DNA of 64,000 bases from assembly GCF_007993045.1 (NCBI RefSeq), contig NZ_VOOR01000010.1:1-64000 (forward strand), read 5' to 3'. The DNA is from Phaeodactylibacter luteus. Its GTDB lineage: Bacteria > Bacteroidota > Bacteroidia > Chitinophagales > Saprospiraceae. Position 1 is the first letter of the stretch. Every line of letters starts with the position of its first letter. Shown piece after piece: positions 9,150 to 17,911 of this stretch. The translations under genes and the position numbers were made by a program. The notes under the pieces were generated by a model. The model had not been told where the DNA came from. It did not search any database and saw nothing but the letters and a program-made list of their open reading frames with translations.

Positions 9150-9982
9150 CAGGAGGGGTGTTTCTCACCTGTGCCCGAACGCTGCGCCGCAGCGATGGCT
9201 TTGCGCACGCTGCCGTGGTTTTCAAGCAGAGAGCGGGCCTCCTCGTAGGTCCCTCCTACTGCATTCTTAATGATTTTGGTGCCCCGGTCGACCAGCTTTT
9301 TATTACTGAGCTGCATATCTACCATTTTGTTGTCCAATACACGGCCGAGCCCGATCATGACACTCGTTGAGATCATGTTGAGGACCAGCTTTTGAGCAGT
9401 GCCTGCCTTCATCCGGGTAGAGCCTGTAACGAACTCAGGCCCAACAACCACTTCAATGGGGTGGTCTGCGTATTCGCTCACAGGGGCGCCCGGGTTGCAA
9501 GTAATACCGCCGGTAAGTATCCCCTTCTCCTGGCAGCACTTCAAGCCATGCACTACGTAAGGGGTGGTACCTGAAGCTGCGATGCCAATGACCACATCCT
9601 GTGTGTTGACGAAATACTTGTTGAGGTCTTCCCAGGCCTGAGTGGTGCTGTCCTCCGCAAACTCGACTGCTTTCCGGATGGCAGTATCCCCGCCTGCAAT
9701 AATGCCGATGACCCAGTCGGCAGGCACCCCATAAGTGGGCGGGCACTCAGAAGCATCGAGTATGCCGAGGCGGCCGCTCGTGCCAGCTCCTATATAGAAC
9801 AGGCGCCCCCCTTCCTTCATCCTCACAATAATCTTCTCAACGAGGGCCGTGATTTCCGGTATCGCCTGGGCTACAGCCTGAGCAACTTTAGCATCTTCTC
9901 GGTTGATATTCTGCAGCATCTCCCCTACCGACATTTTCTCCAGATGGCGGTAGAGCGAAGGCTCTTCTGTTATCTTTTGCAT
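9149..9982 (-). CDS. murQ: N-acetylmuramic acid 6-phosphate etherase
   Basis: MurQ cleaves the lactyl ether of MurNAc-6-phosphate, giving GlcNAc-6-phosphate and D-lactate in the cytoplasm. The SIS-domain signature is clear: FYIGAGTSGRLG, then DASECPPTYG with the expected catalytic Glu. Further family motifs are GIAASGTTPYV, GPEFVTGSTRMKAGTAQK and NKKLVDRGTKI. At 277 residues it is slightly shorter than E. coli MurQ (298) and ends soon after the C-terminal helices. It lies 65 bases downstream of the deoR-type regulator and overlaps namZ, forming a three-gene operon. Its phosphorylated substrate implies a MurNAc kinase, which is not seen in this window. Confidence 0.96.
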   Translation of the reverse strand: MQKITEEPSLYRHLEKMSVGEMLQNINREDAKVAQAVAQAIPEITALVEKIIVRMKEGGRLFYIGAGTSGRLGILDASECPPTYGVPADWVIGIIAGGDTAIRKAVEFAEDSTTQAWEDLNKYFVNTQDVVIGIAASGTTPYVVHGLKCCQEKGILTGGITCNPGAPVSEYADHPIEVVVGPEFVTGSTRMKAGTAQKLVLNMISTSVMIGLGRVLDNKMVDMQLSNKKLVDRGTKIIKNAVGGTYEEARSLLENHGSVRKAIAAAQRSGTGEKHPS

Positions 9983-10047
9983 TCCCTTTGTATTGTTATA
10001 GTTTGATGAACGGGAGCAGTAGCGCGCCCGGTAAATAGGCTCCTAAA

Positions 10048-10797
10048 TCACAACAACCTCAGCGTGCCGGAGGAGTAAGCATGCAGGTAGGGATCGTCTG
10101 GCGGAAGCTCCGTGATCAGGTACTGTAGGTCTGACAATGGGCAGACCCTCATCTTTTGGGCGGTATTCAGCTTTTCCGAAATGGCCAAAGCCGCCACCTT
10201 TACAGATACCTCCACCATTGACTGCTTCACCTCTACCACATCCCAATCGCTATCGGTAAGGCCCGCCACAGGGTCGATACTGTTGGCCCCCATCAGGCAG
10301 AGGTCTGGGCGCAGCCCTTGCAGTTTGCGTACCACCTCCCCACCTGTACTGATCTGCGCCTGCCCTGAAATACGCCCCCCCAAGAAGATGGTCTCGCTCG
10401 AAGGGTGGCGTGCCAGCTGCATGGCAGTCGGGAGACTCACCGTGAAAAAGGTAGCCCTCAAGTCGGGCGGAAGGATGCGGGCGACCTCAAGGTTGGTGGT
10501 GCCCCCGCTGATCAGCACATGCATGCCTTCGCGGATAAGCCCCACTGCCTTCCGCGCAATTTCCGTTTTTTCCCGGTAGGCATAAATCTGATGCTCTTCG
10601 TAAGAGTACGCTTGGAAAGACTTCGATACCGCTCCCCCTCTGACTTTCACCAGCTTCCCAGCTTCTGCCAGCTCCTGTAGGTCGCGCCTTACCGTATCTT
10701 CCGAGACCTCGAGCATATCGCTCAGGTCGGCCTGCAGCACCTTATTATGAACATTGACCTCCCGGAGGATCAATGCTTGTCGCTCTGTTTTTAACAT
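10048..10797 (-). CDS. DeoR/GlpR-family transcriptional regulator
   Basis: 249 residues. The N-terminal DeoR helix-turn-helix (about 5-58, with LSDMLEVSEDTVRRDLQEL) is followed by a DeoRC sugar-phosphate sensor domain of the ISOCOT fold (IREGMHVLISGGTTNLEVA, FLGGRISGQAQISTGG, GANSIDPVAGLTDSD). Such proteins are usually repressors released by a phosphorylated sugar. Being first gene of the operon with murQ and divergent from susC, it very likely controls both directions. MurNAc-6-P or GlcNAc-6-P is a plausible inducer, by inference only. Confidence 0.93.
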   Translation of the reverse strand: MLKTERQALILREVNVHNKVLQADLSDMLEVSEDTVRRDLQELAEAGKLVKVRGGAVSKSFQAYSYEEHQIYAYREKTEIARKAVGLIREGMHVLISGGTTNLEVARILPPDLRATFFTVSLPTAMQLARHPSSETIFLGGRISGQAQISTGGEVVRKLQGLRPDLCLMGANSIDPVAGLTDSDWDVVEVKQSMVEVSVKVAALAISEKLNTAQKMRVCPLSDLQYLITELPPDDPYLHAYSSGTLRLL

Positions 10798-10850
10798 ATT
10801 TTCGAGTTGGATTCTTCGCTTTGCAAACGGACAATTCCCCCTTCAATATA

Positions 10851-10904
10851 GCAAATTCTTGCAATACTAAGAACAAAGGCAAAATACCGCAATTTCTTGC
10901 AAAA
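10851..10904. promoter_or_regulatory. Two direct operator-like repeats upstream of deoR-murQ-namZ
   Basis: GCAAATTCTTGCAATA (10851-10866) and GCAATTTCTTGCAAAA (10889-10904) are near-identical and start 38 bases apart, about 50-100 bases upstream of the deoR start. Each carries two GCAA half-sites. Repeated sites of this kind next to a DeoR-type gene are candidate autoregulatory operators. Binding is inferred, not shown. Confidence 0.5.
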
Positions 10905-11025
10905 GCCTGGTTTCAAAGGGGAGCGCCTATAGCCTCCCCCTGAAAACCAGGAAGAAATCCGTATTTTCAACTGACAGCAAGCGGGACACTTTTGTCCGGA
11001 TACTGCCTCATTGCTGAAACAAAAT

Positions 11026-11039
11026 TGCAAAATTTTGCA
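11026..11039. promoter_or_regulatory. Perfect 14-bp palindrome, candidate operator for susC
   Basis: TGCAAAATTTTGCA is a perfect palindrome built from the same TTGCA/TGCAA half-sites as the repeats at 10851-10904. It lies just upstream of a possible susC promoter (TTG at 11057, TATAATTG at 11083-11090, spacing somewhat long). It is a candidate second target of the adjacent DeoR-type regulator. Confidence 0.5.
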
Positions 11040-11209
11040 CACATTATTGCATTAAATTGTAAAAATCACCTTATCATGCAGTTATAATTGGCAAAGGTTT
11101 CACACCTGGCCACGCCCCAAAGCCAAAAATACAGCCGCAAAGCTTGTGCCAGCAAGAACAAAACCACTGGCCTTTGCACATAGTCCATCATCTCTATAAA
11201 CACCAGATT

Positions 11210-14200
11210 ATGAAGTCAATCTCTCCAACAAGCTCTAAACGTTTTGCTATGTTGCTGGCTCTGGCACTGCCCCTAGCCGGCTTAGCGCAAAAAGCGCAGT
11301 ACAGCATCAGCGGGGCTGTCACCGACTACTCCGGCCTGCCGCTTATCGGCGCTTCCGTTGTATTGACAGGCCCCAACTCAGGCACCGTTACCGATGTAGA
11401 CGGGCAATACCTTCTCAGCGGAGAAGCCGATGCGGGAGCCTATACCCTGCAGGTGACTTATGTAGGCTACAGCCCTACGGAAAAGGAGATCACCTTGTCA
11501 GCAGGGCAGAATACGCTCAGCATAGACTTCAACCTGGCAGAAGATGTGCTGGATATGGAGGAAGTCGTAGTAGTGGGCTCTTCCGTCACGACCAAGCGCA
11601 AGCAGCTTGGCAACTCCATTAATGTCCTCAAATCGGACAAACTGACGGTGGCCAACCCACAGGGGGTGACCGGTGCACTGCAAGGCAAGCTGCCAGGCGC
11701 ACGGATCACCCAAAACTCAGGGGACCCGGCCGGAGGTTTCAGCGTACAGCTCAGGGGGGCGAGCACGCTTTTGGGCTCCTCCGAGCCGCTCTATGTCATT
11801 GATGGGGTCATCATCAGCAACAGCACCACCAATGTGACCAACATCAATGCGGAAGGCGGGGCCTCCGTGCCCGGTACCAACCGGCTTTCGGACATCAACC
11901 CCAACGACATCTCCGACATCACGGTCATCAACGGTGCAGCGGCAGCAGCTCAGTACGGCTCGCGGGCATCCAACGGGGTTGTCCTCATCACTACCAAAAG
12001 GGGCAAATCTGGCAAGCCCTCCTTTAGCTACTCCTCGGGCTTTAATGTGAACGAGCTGCGCAAAAAAGTCTATGTCAACCTCCTGGGGCAGCAGTTCGGA
12101 AGCGCCGACCAACGGCTCTACCCGATAGCAGGGACAGACCCTGCGACCGGCAACCTCACCGTTGGGGCCAACTTTTCTTCCGAAACGGTGCCTGTAACCC
12201 GTTATGACTACCAAGATGAAATTTTCCAGACGGGCTATGGGACCGATCAGCACCTTTCTGTAAGGGGCGGCAACGAGCAGTCCAACTATTATGCTTCCCT
12301 TTCTTACACCTACAACGAAGGGATTGTCACCAATACGGACTTCCAACGCTATGGCGCCCGGTTCCGGTTCAACCAATCGGTCAACGATTGGGCGAGCTTC
12401 TCTATCGGTCTGAACTACAACAACTCTTTCTCCAATGAGAAGCCCGATGGCAACGTTTTCTGGAGCCCCGTCAATGCTTTCAATATCACCAACAATATCT
12501 GGGACATCACGCAGCGCGATGAGCTGGGCAACTTGCAAGCCGTTGAGCCTACCCGCGTGAACCCGCTGAGCGTTATCGAAGATTTTGATATCAACCAAGA
12601 GGTCAACCGTGCTATATCCGATTTTCAGCTCAAGCTGTTCCCCTTCAAAGGGTTCACCATCGACTACATCCTAGGCTTGGACACCTATGGGCAGGAGGGC
12701 AATATTTTCATCCCCCCTTACCCCTACAGCCCGGTCAACCCGACCTACTTCAACGACGGCTATGCTTCCACCGCGAACAACAACGTCTTCCTCATCAATA
12801 ACGATATCAACGTGGCCTACGAGACAGAATTCGGGGGCATCACTTCCATCACCAAGGCAGGCTATAGCGATCAGTTCTCGCGCAACACCTATACCGTTGC
12901 CCAAGGCCGGGGGCTGGCCCCTTTTGTGGAGACGGTCAATGGCGCTAGTATCATCCTGAACCCCTCCTCCAATACCAATCAGCTGAGGATTTGGGGCTAT
13001 TACCTGCAGCAGACCTTTGGGTTCAAAGACCGCCTCTTCCTGACGGCAGCCGCGCGCATTGACGCAGCCAGCTCGTTCAATGAAGACAACCGCAACATCC
13101 TTTACCCTAAAGTGAGCGCCAGCTATGTGGTCTCCAGTGAGCCCTTCTGGAAAAACAGCGCCCTTGGGCAGGCCGTCAGCCTCTTCAAGCTGCGCGCATC
13201 CTGGGGGCAGGCCGGCAACCTGACTGCTATTGGGCCATACGCCCGCTTTTCTACCTACAATACCGGGAACCTCGGCGGCAGTGTTGCCATCAACCAAAGC
13301 AACACCCTGGCTGACCCCAACGTACGCCCGGAAGTCAATACCGAAACCGAGCTGGGGGCAGACCTTTCCTTCTTGAAAGACCGGCTCGGCATGTCCTTCA
13401 CTTGGTACAACCAAGATATAGACGACCTGCTGGTCAGCCGCTCCCTTGCTGCATCACAGGGCGGGCGGGCCATCACGACCAATGTAGGCTCCCTGGAGAA
13501 CAAAGGTGTGGAAGTGCTCATCTATGGCACACCCGTACGCCGGCGCGACTTCAGCTGGGACCTTTCCCTCAACTTCTCCCGCAACCGCAATAAAGTGACC
13601 AACCTCGGGCAAGCCCGCACCGCAGTGGGCAACGTGACCGGCGCCCCTATTTTCCTGGTCGACGGCCAGCCGCTGGGCGTTTTCTTCGGCACCTACATTG
13701 CACGGGATGAAAACGGGCAGCCGCTGCTCACCCCTGAAGGCTTTTTGCAGCAGGAGCGCGGTGATGCCACGGCCAACCTGCCGCAGCGCGATGCCAATGG
13801 CCAGCCCACTGGCACACCCCTGCAGCGCGTAATTGGCGACCCCAACCCTGACTATATCTTGGGCGGCAGCACCACTTTCCGCTACAAGCGTTTTGGCGTG
13901 ACAGCCGTAATCGAAAGCGTACAAGGCCAAGACGTATTCGACGCTGACCACCGCACCCGTCAGGGCGTCGGCATTGGAGAATTCGCAGAGCAAGAACTGA
14001 CCGGCGAGCTGCCCCGCGGATGGATATGGGCCATGTACCCCATCTTGGAATGGCGGGTACAGGATGGCTCTTTCACCAAACTGCGGGAGCTGTCGGTGAG
14101 CTATACCATCCCTAAAATTGGCGGAGTATTAGAAAATACGACGATTTCAGTGGGCGGGCGCAACCTGTTCTCTATTGACAACTTCCCAAGCTACGACCCA

Positions 14201-14302
14201 GAGACCAACGCCGGAGGGCAGAGCAACCTGATGCGCAATGTGAACTTCGGCAACGTGCCCATCCCACGGGTTTATACCCTCAACATCCGTACTAATTTCT
14301 AA
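11210..14302 (+). CDS. SusC/RagA-family TonB-dependent outer membrane transporter
   Basis: 1030 residues from the Met at 11210 (MKSISPT), chosen because it starts a proper signal peptide (LLALALPLAGLAQ); the frame is open upstream but does not look coding. A carboxypeptidase-regulatory-like domain (about 30-110, YSISGAVTDYSGLPLIGASV) precedes the TonB-dependent plug (about 125-260, QLRGASTLLGSSEPLYVIDG) and a 22-strand-type barrel ending NIRTNF. SusC proteins take up oligosaccharides or peptides together with a SusD lipoprotein, here encoded 27 bases downstream. The divergent murQ-namZ operon suggests that the substrate is a peptidoglycan-derived sugar. Confidence 0.95.
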   Translation: MKSISPTSSKRFAMLLALALPLAGLAQKAQYSISGAVTDYSGLPLIGASVVLTGPNSGTVTDVDGQYLLSGEADAGAYTLQVTYVGYSPTEKEITLSAGQNTLSIDFNLAEDVLDMEEVVVVGSSVTTKRKQLGNSINVLKSDKLTVANPQGVTGALQGKLPGARITQNSGDPAGGFSVQLRGASTLLGSSEPLYVIDGVIISNSTTNVTNINAEGGASVPGTNRLSDINPNDISDITVINGAAAAAQYGSRASNGVVLITTKRGKSGKPSFSYSSGFNVNELRKKVYVNLLGQQFGSADQRLYPIAGTDPATGNLTVGANFSSETVPVTRYDYQDEIFQTGYGTDQHLSVRGGNEQSNYYASLSYTYNEGIVTNTDFQRYGARFRFNQSVNDWASFSIGLNYNNSFSNEKPDGNVFWSPVNAFNITNNIWDITQRDELGNLQAVEPTRVNPLSVIEDFDINQEVNRAISDFQLKLFPFKGFTIDYILGLDTYGQEGNIFIPPYPYSPVNPTYFNDGYASTANNNVFLINNDINVAYETEFGGITSITKAGYSDQFSRNTYTVAQGRGLAPFVETVNGASIILNPSSNTNQLRIWGYYLQQTFGFKDRLFLTAAARIDAASSFNEDNRNILYPKVSASYVVSSEPFWKNSALGQAVSLFKLRASWGQAGNLTAIGPYARFSTYNTGNLGGSVAINQSNTLADPNVRPEVNTETELGADLSFLKDRLGMSFTWYNQDIDDLLVSRSLAASQGGRAITTNVGSLENKGVEVLIYGTPVRRRDFSWDLSLNFSRNRNKVTNLGQARTAVGNVTGAPIFLVDGQPLGVFFGTYIARDENGQPLLTPEGFLQQERGDATANLPQRDANGQPTGTPLQRVIGDPNPDYILGGSTTFRYKRFGVTAVIESVQGQDVFDADHRTRQGVGIGEFAEQELTGELPRGWIWAMYPILEWRVQDGSFTKLRELSVSYTIPKIGGVLENTTISVGGRNLFSIDNFPSYDPETNAGGQSNLMRNVNFGNVPIPRVYTLNIRTNF

Positions 14303-14329
14303 ACCTTACCCCGACAAAAGCAAACAACC

Positions 14330-15649
14330 ATGTTACACCATATAAAATCAATACGGAAGTACAGTTTCGTGCTCATTGCAGGCGCTTTAGCGCTCACATC
14401 CTGCGAAAAAGACTTCACCAACCCCGGAGCAGCAACCGAGGCTCAGGTGCTCAACAGCCCCGATGGGCTCATAGGCCTTACCGTAGGCATTCAAAAACGC
14501 TGGAGCGTAGGGCGGCAGAGCCCGGTCTACACTACCGTAACAGCAGCCGGGTTTTCTACTTTTGAGCTTAGGCTCATCAACCCCGGCAACAGCGAAGAGA
14601 ATGAACTATCCTTGGGCAAAGCCGAGCTGACAGGCACGAATGGCGTAGTATCTCGCCTGTGGGAAGAATCCCTTCTCGTGAGGCAGGAAGCGGGCCAAGT
14701 CCTAGCCAACGCGGAGAAAGTGCCCGATGCCGGTATCCGCGCCGGCCTCATTGCCTATGCCAGTATTTTCAAAGCCCTCGCCAACGGGACCATCGCGCAG
14801 TTTTTTGAACAAGCGCCTCTGGAAAATGGGGAGAACGCCACTTTCAGCTCTAGGGCAGCTGTGCTAGAAGAAGCCATCGCCACGCTGGAATCTGCACGCG
14901 CCACCATCAACAGTACGCCGGTATCTGCTGCTTTTCTGGACAAAACACCAGCCAGTATAGATGCTGCCAATACGATTGATGCCCTCCTTGCCCGTTACCA
15001 TAACATGCTCGGGAACCACGAAGAGGCCATCACTGCCGCCAACCGGGTAGACCCTTCGTCTGCTTCGACCTTTGCCTACGACGCCGTCAATACCAACCCG
15101 ATCGCTTTTGTGTCTATCCTGACCAACAACGTATACCAGCCGGTAGACCTGGGCCTGGGGCTGCCTTCCGGGCTTGCGCCAGATGCTTCCGACCAGCGGC
15201 TGCCGTTTTACTTCCAAGACCTGATGCCAGAGGCCAATGACTTCCGCGCTGCAGCCTTTTGGGACGGCGCAACGAAAGCCATCCCGGTTTACTTGCCTGG
15301 AGAAATGGACCTGATCAGGGCGGAGGCCCATGCCCGGTCCAACCGCATTGACGAAGCTGTAGCCGCCCTGAATGCTGTTCTGACCAAACTGCCATCTGAA
15401 GATGCCTTTGGGGTGGGCGCTGGGCTTGCGCCTTACAGTGGCCCAATGACACAAGAGGCTGTACTGGAAGCCATCTACGCAAACCGCTGCATAGAGCTGA
15501 TGATGTCTGGCCTCCGCCTTGAGGACAGCCGCCGGTTCGGCCGGCCAGCGCCCGATGCAGATGGGGAAGAGCGCAACCGCAACTTTTACCCTTATCCGGA
15601 CAGCGAGCGGGCAAACAACCCAAACACACCTCCAGACCCTGCCATTTGA
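14330..15649 (+). CDS. SusD/RagB-family substrate-binding lipoprotein
   Basis: 439 residues with a lipoprotein signal (ALALTSCEK; lipidated Cys about residue 25). It is an alpha-helical TPR-rich surface protein that caps the SusC barrel and presents substrate to it. The C-terminal motif region GEMDLIRAEAHARSN, IYANRCIELMMSGLRLEDSRRFG and NFYPYPDSERANNPN is diagnostic. It is on the short side for SusD, lacking some of the usual ligand-binding loops, which may reflect a small ligand. It follows susC by 27 bases and ends before a strong terminator. Confidence 0.93.
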   Translation: MLHHIKSIRKYSFVLIAGALALTSCEKDFTNPGAATEAQVLNSPDGLIGLTVGIQKRWSVGRQSPVYTTVTAAGFSTFELRLINPGNSEENELSLGKAELTGTNGVVSRLWEESLLVRQEAGQVLANAEKVPDAGIRAGLIAYASIFKALANGTIAQFFEQAPLENGENATFSSRAAVLEEAIATLESARATINSTPVSAAFLDKTPASIDAANTIDALLARYHNMLGNHEEAITAANRVDPSSASTFAYDAVNTNPIAFVSILTNNVYQPVDLGLGLPSGLAPDASDQRLPFYFQDLMPEANDFRAAAFWDGATKAIPVYLPGEMDLIRAEAHARSNRIDEAVAALNAVLTKLPSEDAFGVGAGLAPYSGPMTQEAVLEAIYANRCIELMMSGLRLEDSRRFGRPAPDADGEERNRNFYPYPDSERANNPNTPPDPAI

Positions 15650-15701
15650 GGCAAATGATAAAGGCTTGACCTGACCTGAATCTGTACTAGTGAGTGTTAC
15701 T

Positions 15702-15745
15702 GGGCCTGCCTGCCCCGCTTGGGAAAAGCCGGCAGGCCCGTTTTT
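15702..15745 (+). terminator. Terminator between susD and the SSS symporter
   Basis: A 9-bp stem GGGCCTGCC (15702-15710) with GGCAGGCCC (15731-15739) is followed by GTTTTT. It probably lets susCD be expressed at a higher level than the downstream inner-membrane symporter. Confidence 0.8.
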
Positions 15746-15772
15746 CATCCCCGCCTACCCTCAACCTGAACT

Positions 15773-17233
15773 ATGCCTGTATCAATCATCGTTGCCGTAA
15801 TTTTTGGGTACTTCCTCATGCTGATCGGCATCTCCTGGCTGACATCAAGGCAAGCCGACGCAGCAAGCTTTTACACTGCCAACCGGCAATCGCCCTGGTA
15901 CTTGGTCGCTTTTGGGATGATAGGGGCAACCTTATCGGGCGTCACATTTATCTCCCTCCCGGGCGAAGTGGGCAACAGCCAATTCTCTTATTTCCAGCTG
16001 GTGCTGGGGTATATCCCAGGCTACCTTACCGTCATCTTTATACTGCTCCCGCTTTACTACAAACTACAGTTGATCACCATATATACCTATCTGGAAGAAC
16101 GCTTCGGATACTGGGCGTACAAAATGGGGTCCTTTTATTTTATCCTTTCCCGCACCATAGGTGCTGCCTTCCGCTTATTTCTGGTAGCTGGCGTCTTGCA
16201 GATTGCCGTCTTTGATGCCCTTGGCATCCCCTTCGCACTGACGGTGGTCGTAGCCATTGGGCTGATCTGGCTGTACACCTTCCGGGGCGGCATAAAAACC
16301 ATTGTCATTACCGATACCTTACAGACCTTTTTCATTTTGGCTGCGGTCGGCACCTCGGTCATGGCTGCCGCTCAGGCATTAGAGCTGTCTTGGTGGGAAA
16401 TACCAGGTGCAGTGCGGGAAAGCGCTTATTCGCAAACTTGGTTTTGGGACGACACCGGCAACCACTTCTTCAAGCAGTTCTTTGCAGGCATGTTCATTGC
16501 CATCGTCATGACAGGGCTGGACCAGGATATGATGCAAAAAAACCTGACCTGCCGCAACCTCGCAGAAGCTCAAAAAAACATGCTCTGGTTCACCGGGGCC
16601 CTCGTCCTCGTAAACCTCCTGTTCCTTGGCCTTGGCGCCCTGCTCTACCTGTACGCTGAGGCCGAAGGCATCCCTATGCCAGAAAGGACAGACGACCTGT
16701 TCCCTATCCTCGCATTGGAACACTTCCCTATGGCGGCAGCCATTTTCTTCCTGCTGGGCATTACCGCCGCCGCGTATTCCAGCGCAGACTCCGCCCTTAC
16801 TTCCCTAACGACTACCTTCTGCGTAGACTTCCTGGGCATAAAGCCTGGGGAAAAAGAAAATGAAAAAGCCATCCGGCTTAAAGTACACGCAGGCTTTTCT
16901 GTAGCCTTGTTCCTCATCATCCTGCTTTTTCATTTCATCAACGATGACAGTGTGATCAGCGGGGTATTTACCGCTGCCGGCTATACTTACGGCCCCCTGC
17001 TAGGGCTTTTCGCCTGTGGCCTGTTTACCCAATGGAAGCCCAAAGACAAATGGATCCCCCTTGTATGCCTGGCTTCGCCCCTAATGGCCTACTCCATCAG
17101 TTGGCTGGCCGGGGCATGGCTGGGCTATAATTTTGGTTTTGAAATTTTGATTTTAAACGGCTCACTAACATTAGCCGGGCTGGGGCTCATCAGCCTCAGC
17201 CCCTCTCCTAACCCAAGCGCCCCCCATGTATGA
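15773..17233 (+). CDS. Sodium:solute symporter (SSS family), possible MurNAc importer
   Basis: 486 residues with about 13 hydrophobic helices. SSS hallmarks include FYTANRQSPWYLVAFGMIGATLSG near the N-terminus, FRGGIKTIVITDTLQ, MTGLDQDMMQKNLTCRN and AAAYSSADSALTSLTT (sodium-site region). It would import a small solute with Na+ across the inner membrane. In Tannerella forsythia an SSS-type protein (MurT) imports MurNAc beside murK and murQ. The position here, after susCD and opposite murQ-namZ, suggests the same role by analogy. Its end overlaps the methyltransferase start by 8 bases. Confidence 0.9.
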   Translation: MPVSIIVAVIFGYFLMLIGISWLTSRQADAASFYTANRQSPWYLVAFGMIGATLSGVTFISLPGEVGNSQFSYFQLVLGYIPGYLTVIFILLPLYYKLQLITIYTYLEERFGYWAYKMGSFYFILSRTIGAAFRLFLVAGVLQIAVFDALGIPFALTVVVAIGLIWLYTFRGGIKTIVITDTLQTFFILAAVGTSVMAAAQALELSWWEIPGAVRESAYSQTWFWDDTGNHFFKQFFAGMFIAIVMTGLDQDMMQKNLTCRNLAEAQKNMLWFTGALVLVNLLFLGLGALLYLYAEAEGIPMPERTDDLFPILALEHFPMAAAIFFLLGITAAAYSSADSALTSLTTTFCVDFLGIKPGEKENEKAIRLKVHAGFSVALFLIILLFHFINDDSVISGVFTAAGYTYGPLLGLFACGLFTQWKPKDKWIPLVCLASPLMAYSISWLAGAWLGYNFGFEILILNGSLTLAGLGLISLSPSPNPSAPHV

Positions 17234-17909
17234 CCCTATCTTGAACACTTGGAAAAAGAATGCCCTGCCTTGGGCCAAGACGGTAGAAAATGGCGACCTG
17301 CCTTCCCGGCAACTAGGGACCGATCAGGCCATCTGTTCGGCCATTGAAAATGCTGCGCCCAAGGCTGTGCTCGATATGGGATGTGGGGAGGGTTGGCTTT
17401 GCAGGGCATTGGCAGCCAAAGGCTATCAGGTACTCGGGGTGGATGGAGCGCCCGGGCTCATTGAACGCGCTAAGGCAAAAGGCGGAGCCCGGTACGTATG
17501 TACCTCTTTTGATGCCTTCCCCCAATACCTCAAACTAGACGTGGGTGTACAGGCCGATGTAGCCGTGTTCAACTTTTCCTTGTTCGACGGGGACAACCCT
17601 ACCCTGCAGTTGTTGCAAGCCGTCCGAACCGTACTGCCCCCAGGCGGGCAGCTGTTTATACAGACTATCCACCCCGGGTACCCTGTCGACGGGGAGAGCG
17701 GGGCTGACCGATGGATCACCGAAAATTGGTCGGGCATGAAGGAAACCTTTGAAGGGAGCTACCGATGGTATTTCCGGAGCTTAGAGAGCTGGCAGGCCCT
17801 GATCCTGAAAGCTGGCTTCCACCGCTTCAATGCCCAGCCGGTAGCGCTGCCAGGGCAGGCCCAGCCAATTTCTGCTATCCTTTCAGCTTACGTTGGCGAG
17901 CGCCCATAA
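17226..17909 (+). CDS. Class I SAM-dependent methyltransferase
   Basis: 227 residues. SAM-binding motif I is VLDMGCGEGWLCRAL (about residues 40-54), followed by an acidic loop (VLGVDGAPGLI) and motif II/III regions (VAVFNFSLFDGD, LPPGGQLFIQTIHP). The substrate cannot be deduced. Its start lies inside the last codons of the symporter gene, so the two are likely co-transcribed and translationally coupled. It ends 2 bases before the stop of the convergent isomerase-like gene. Confidence 0.88.
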   Translation: MYDPILNTWKKNALPWAKTVENGDLPSRQLGTDQAICSAIENAAPKAVLDMGCGEGWLCRALAAKGYQVLGVDGAPGLIERAKAKGGARYVCTSFDAFPQYLKLDVGVQADVAVFNFSLFDGDNPTLQLLQAVRTVLPPGGQLFIQTIHPGYPVDGESGADRWITENWSGMKETFEGSYRWYFRSLESWQALILKAGFHRFNAQPVALPGQAQPISAILSAYVGERP

Positions 17910-17911
17910 TG

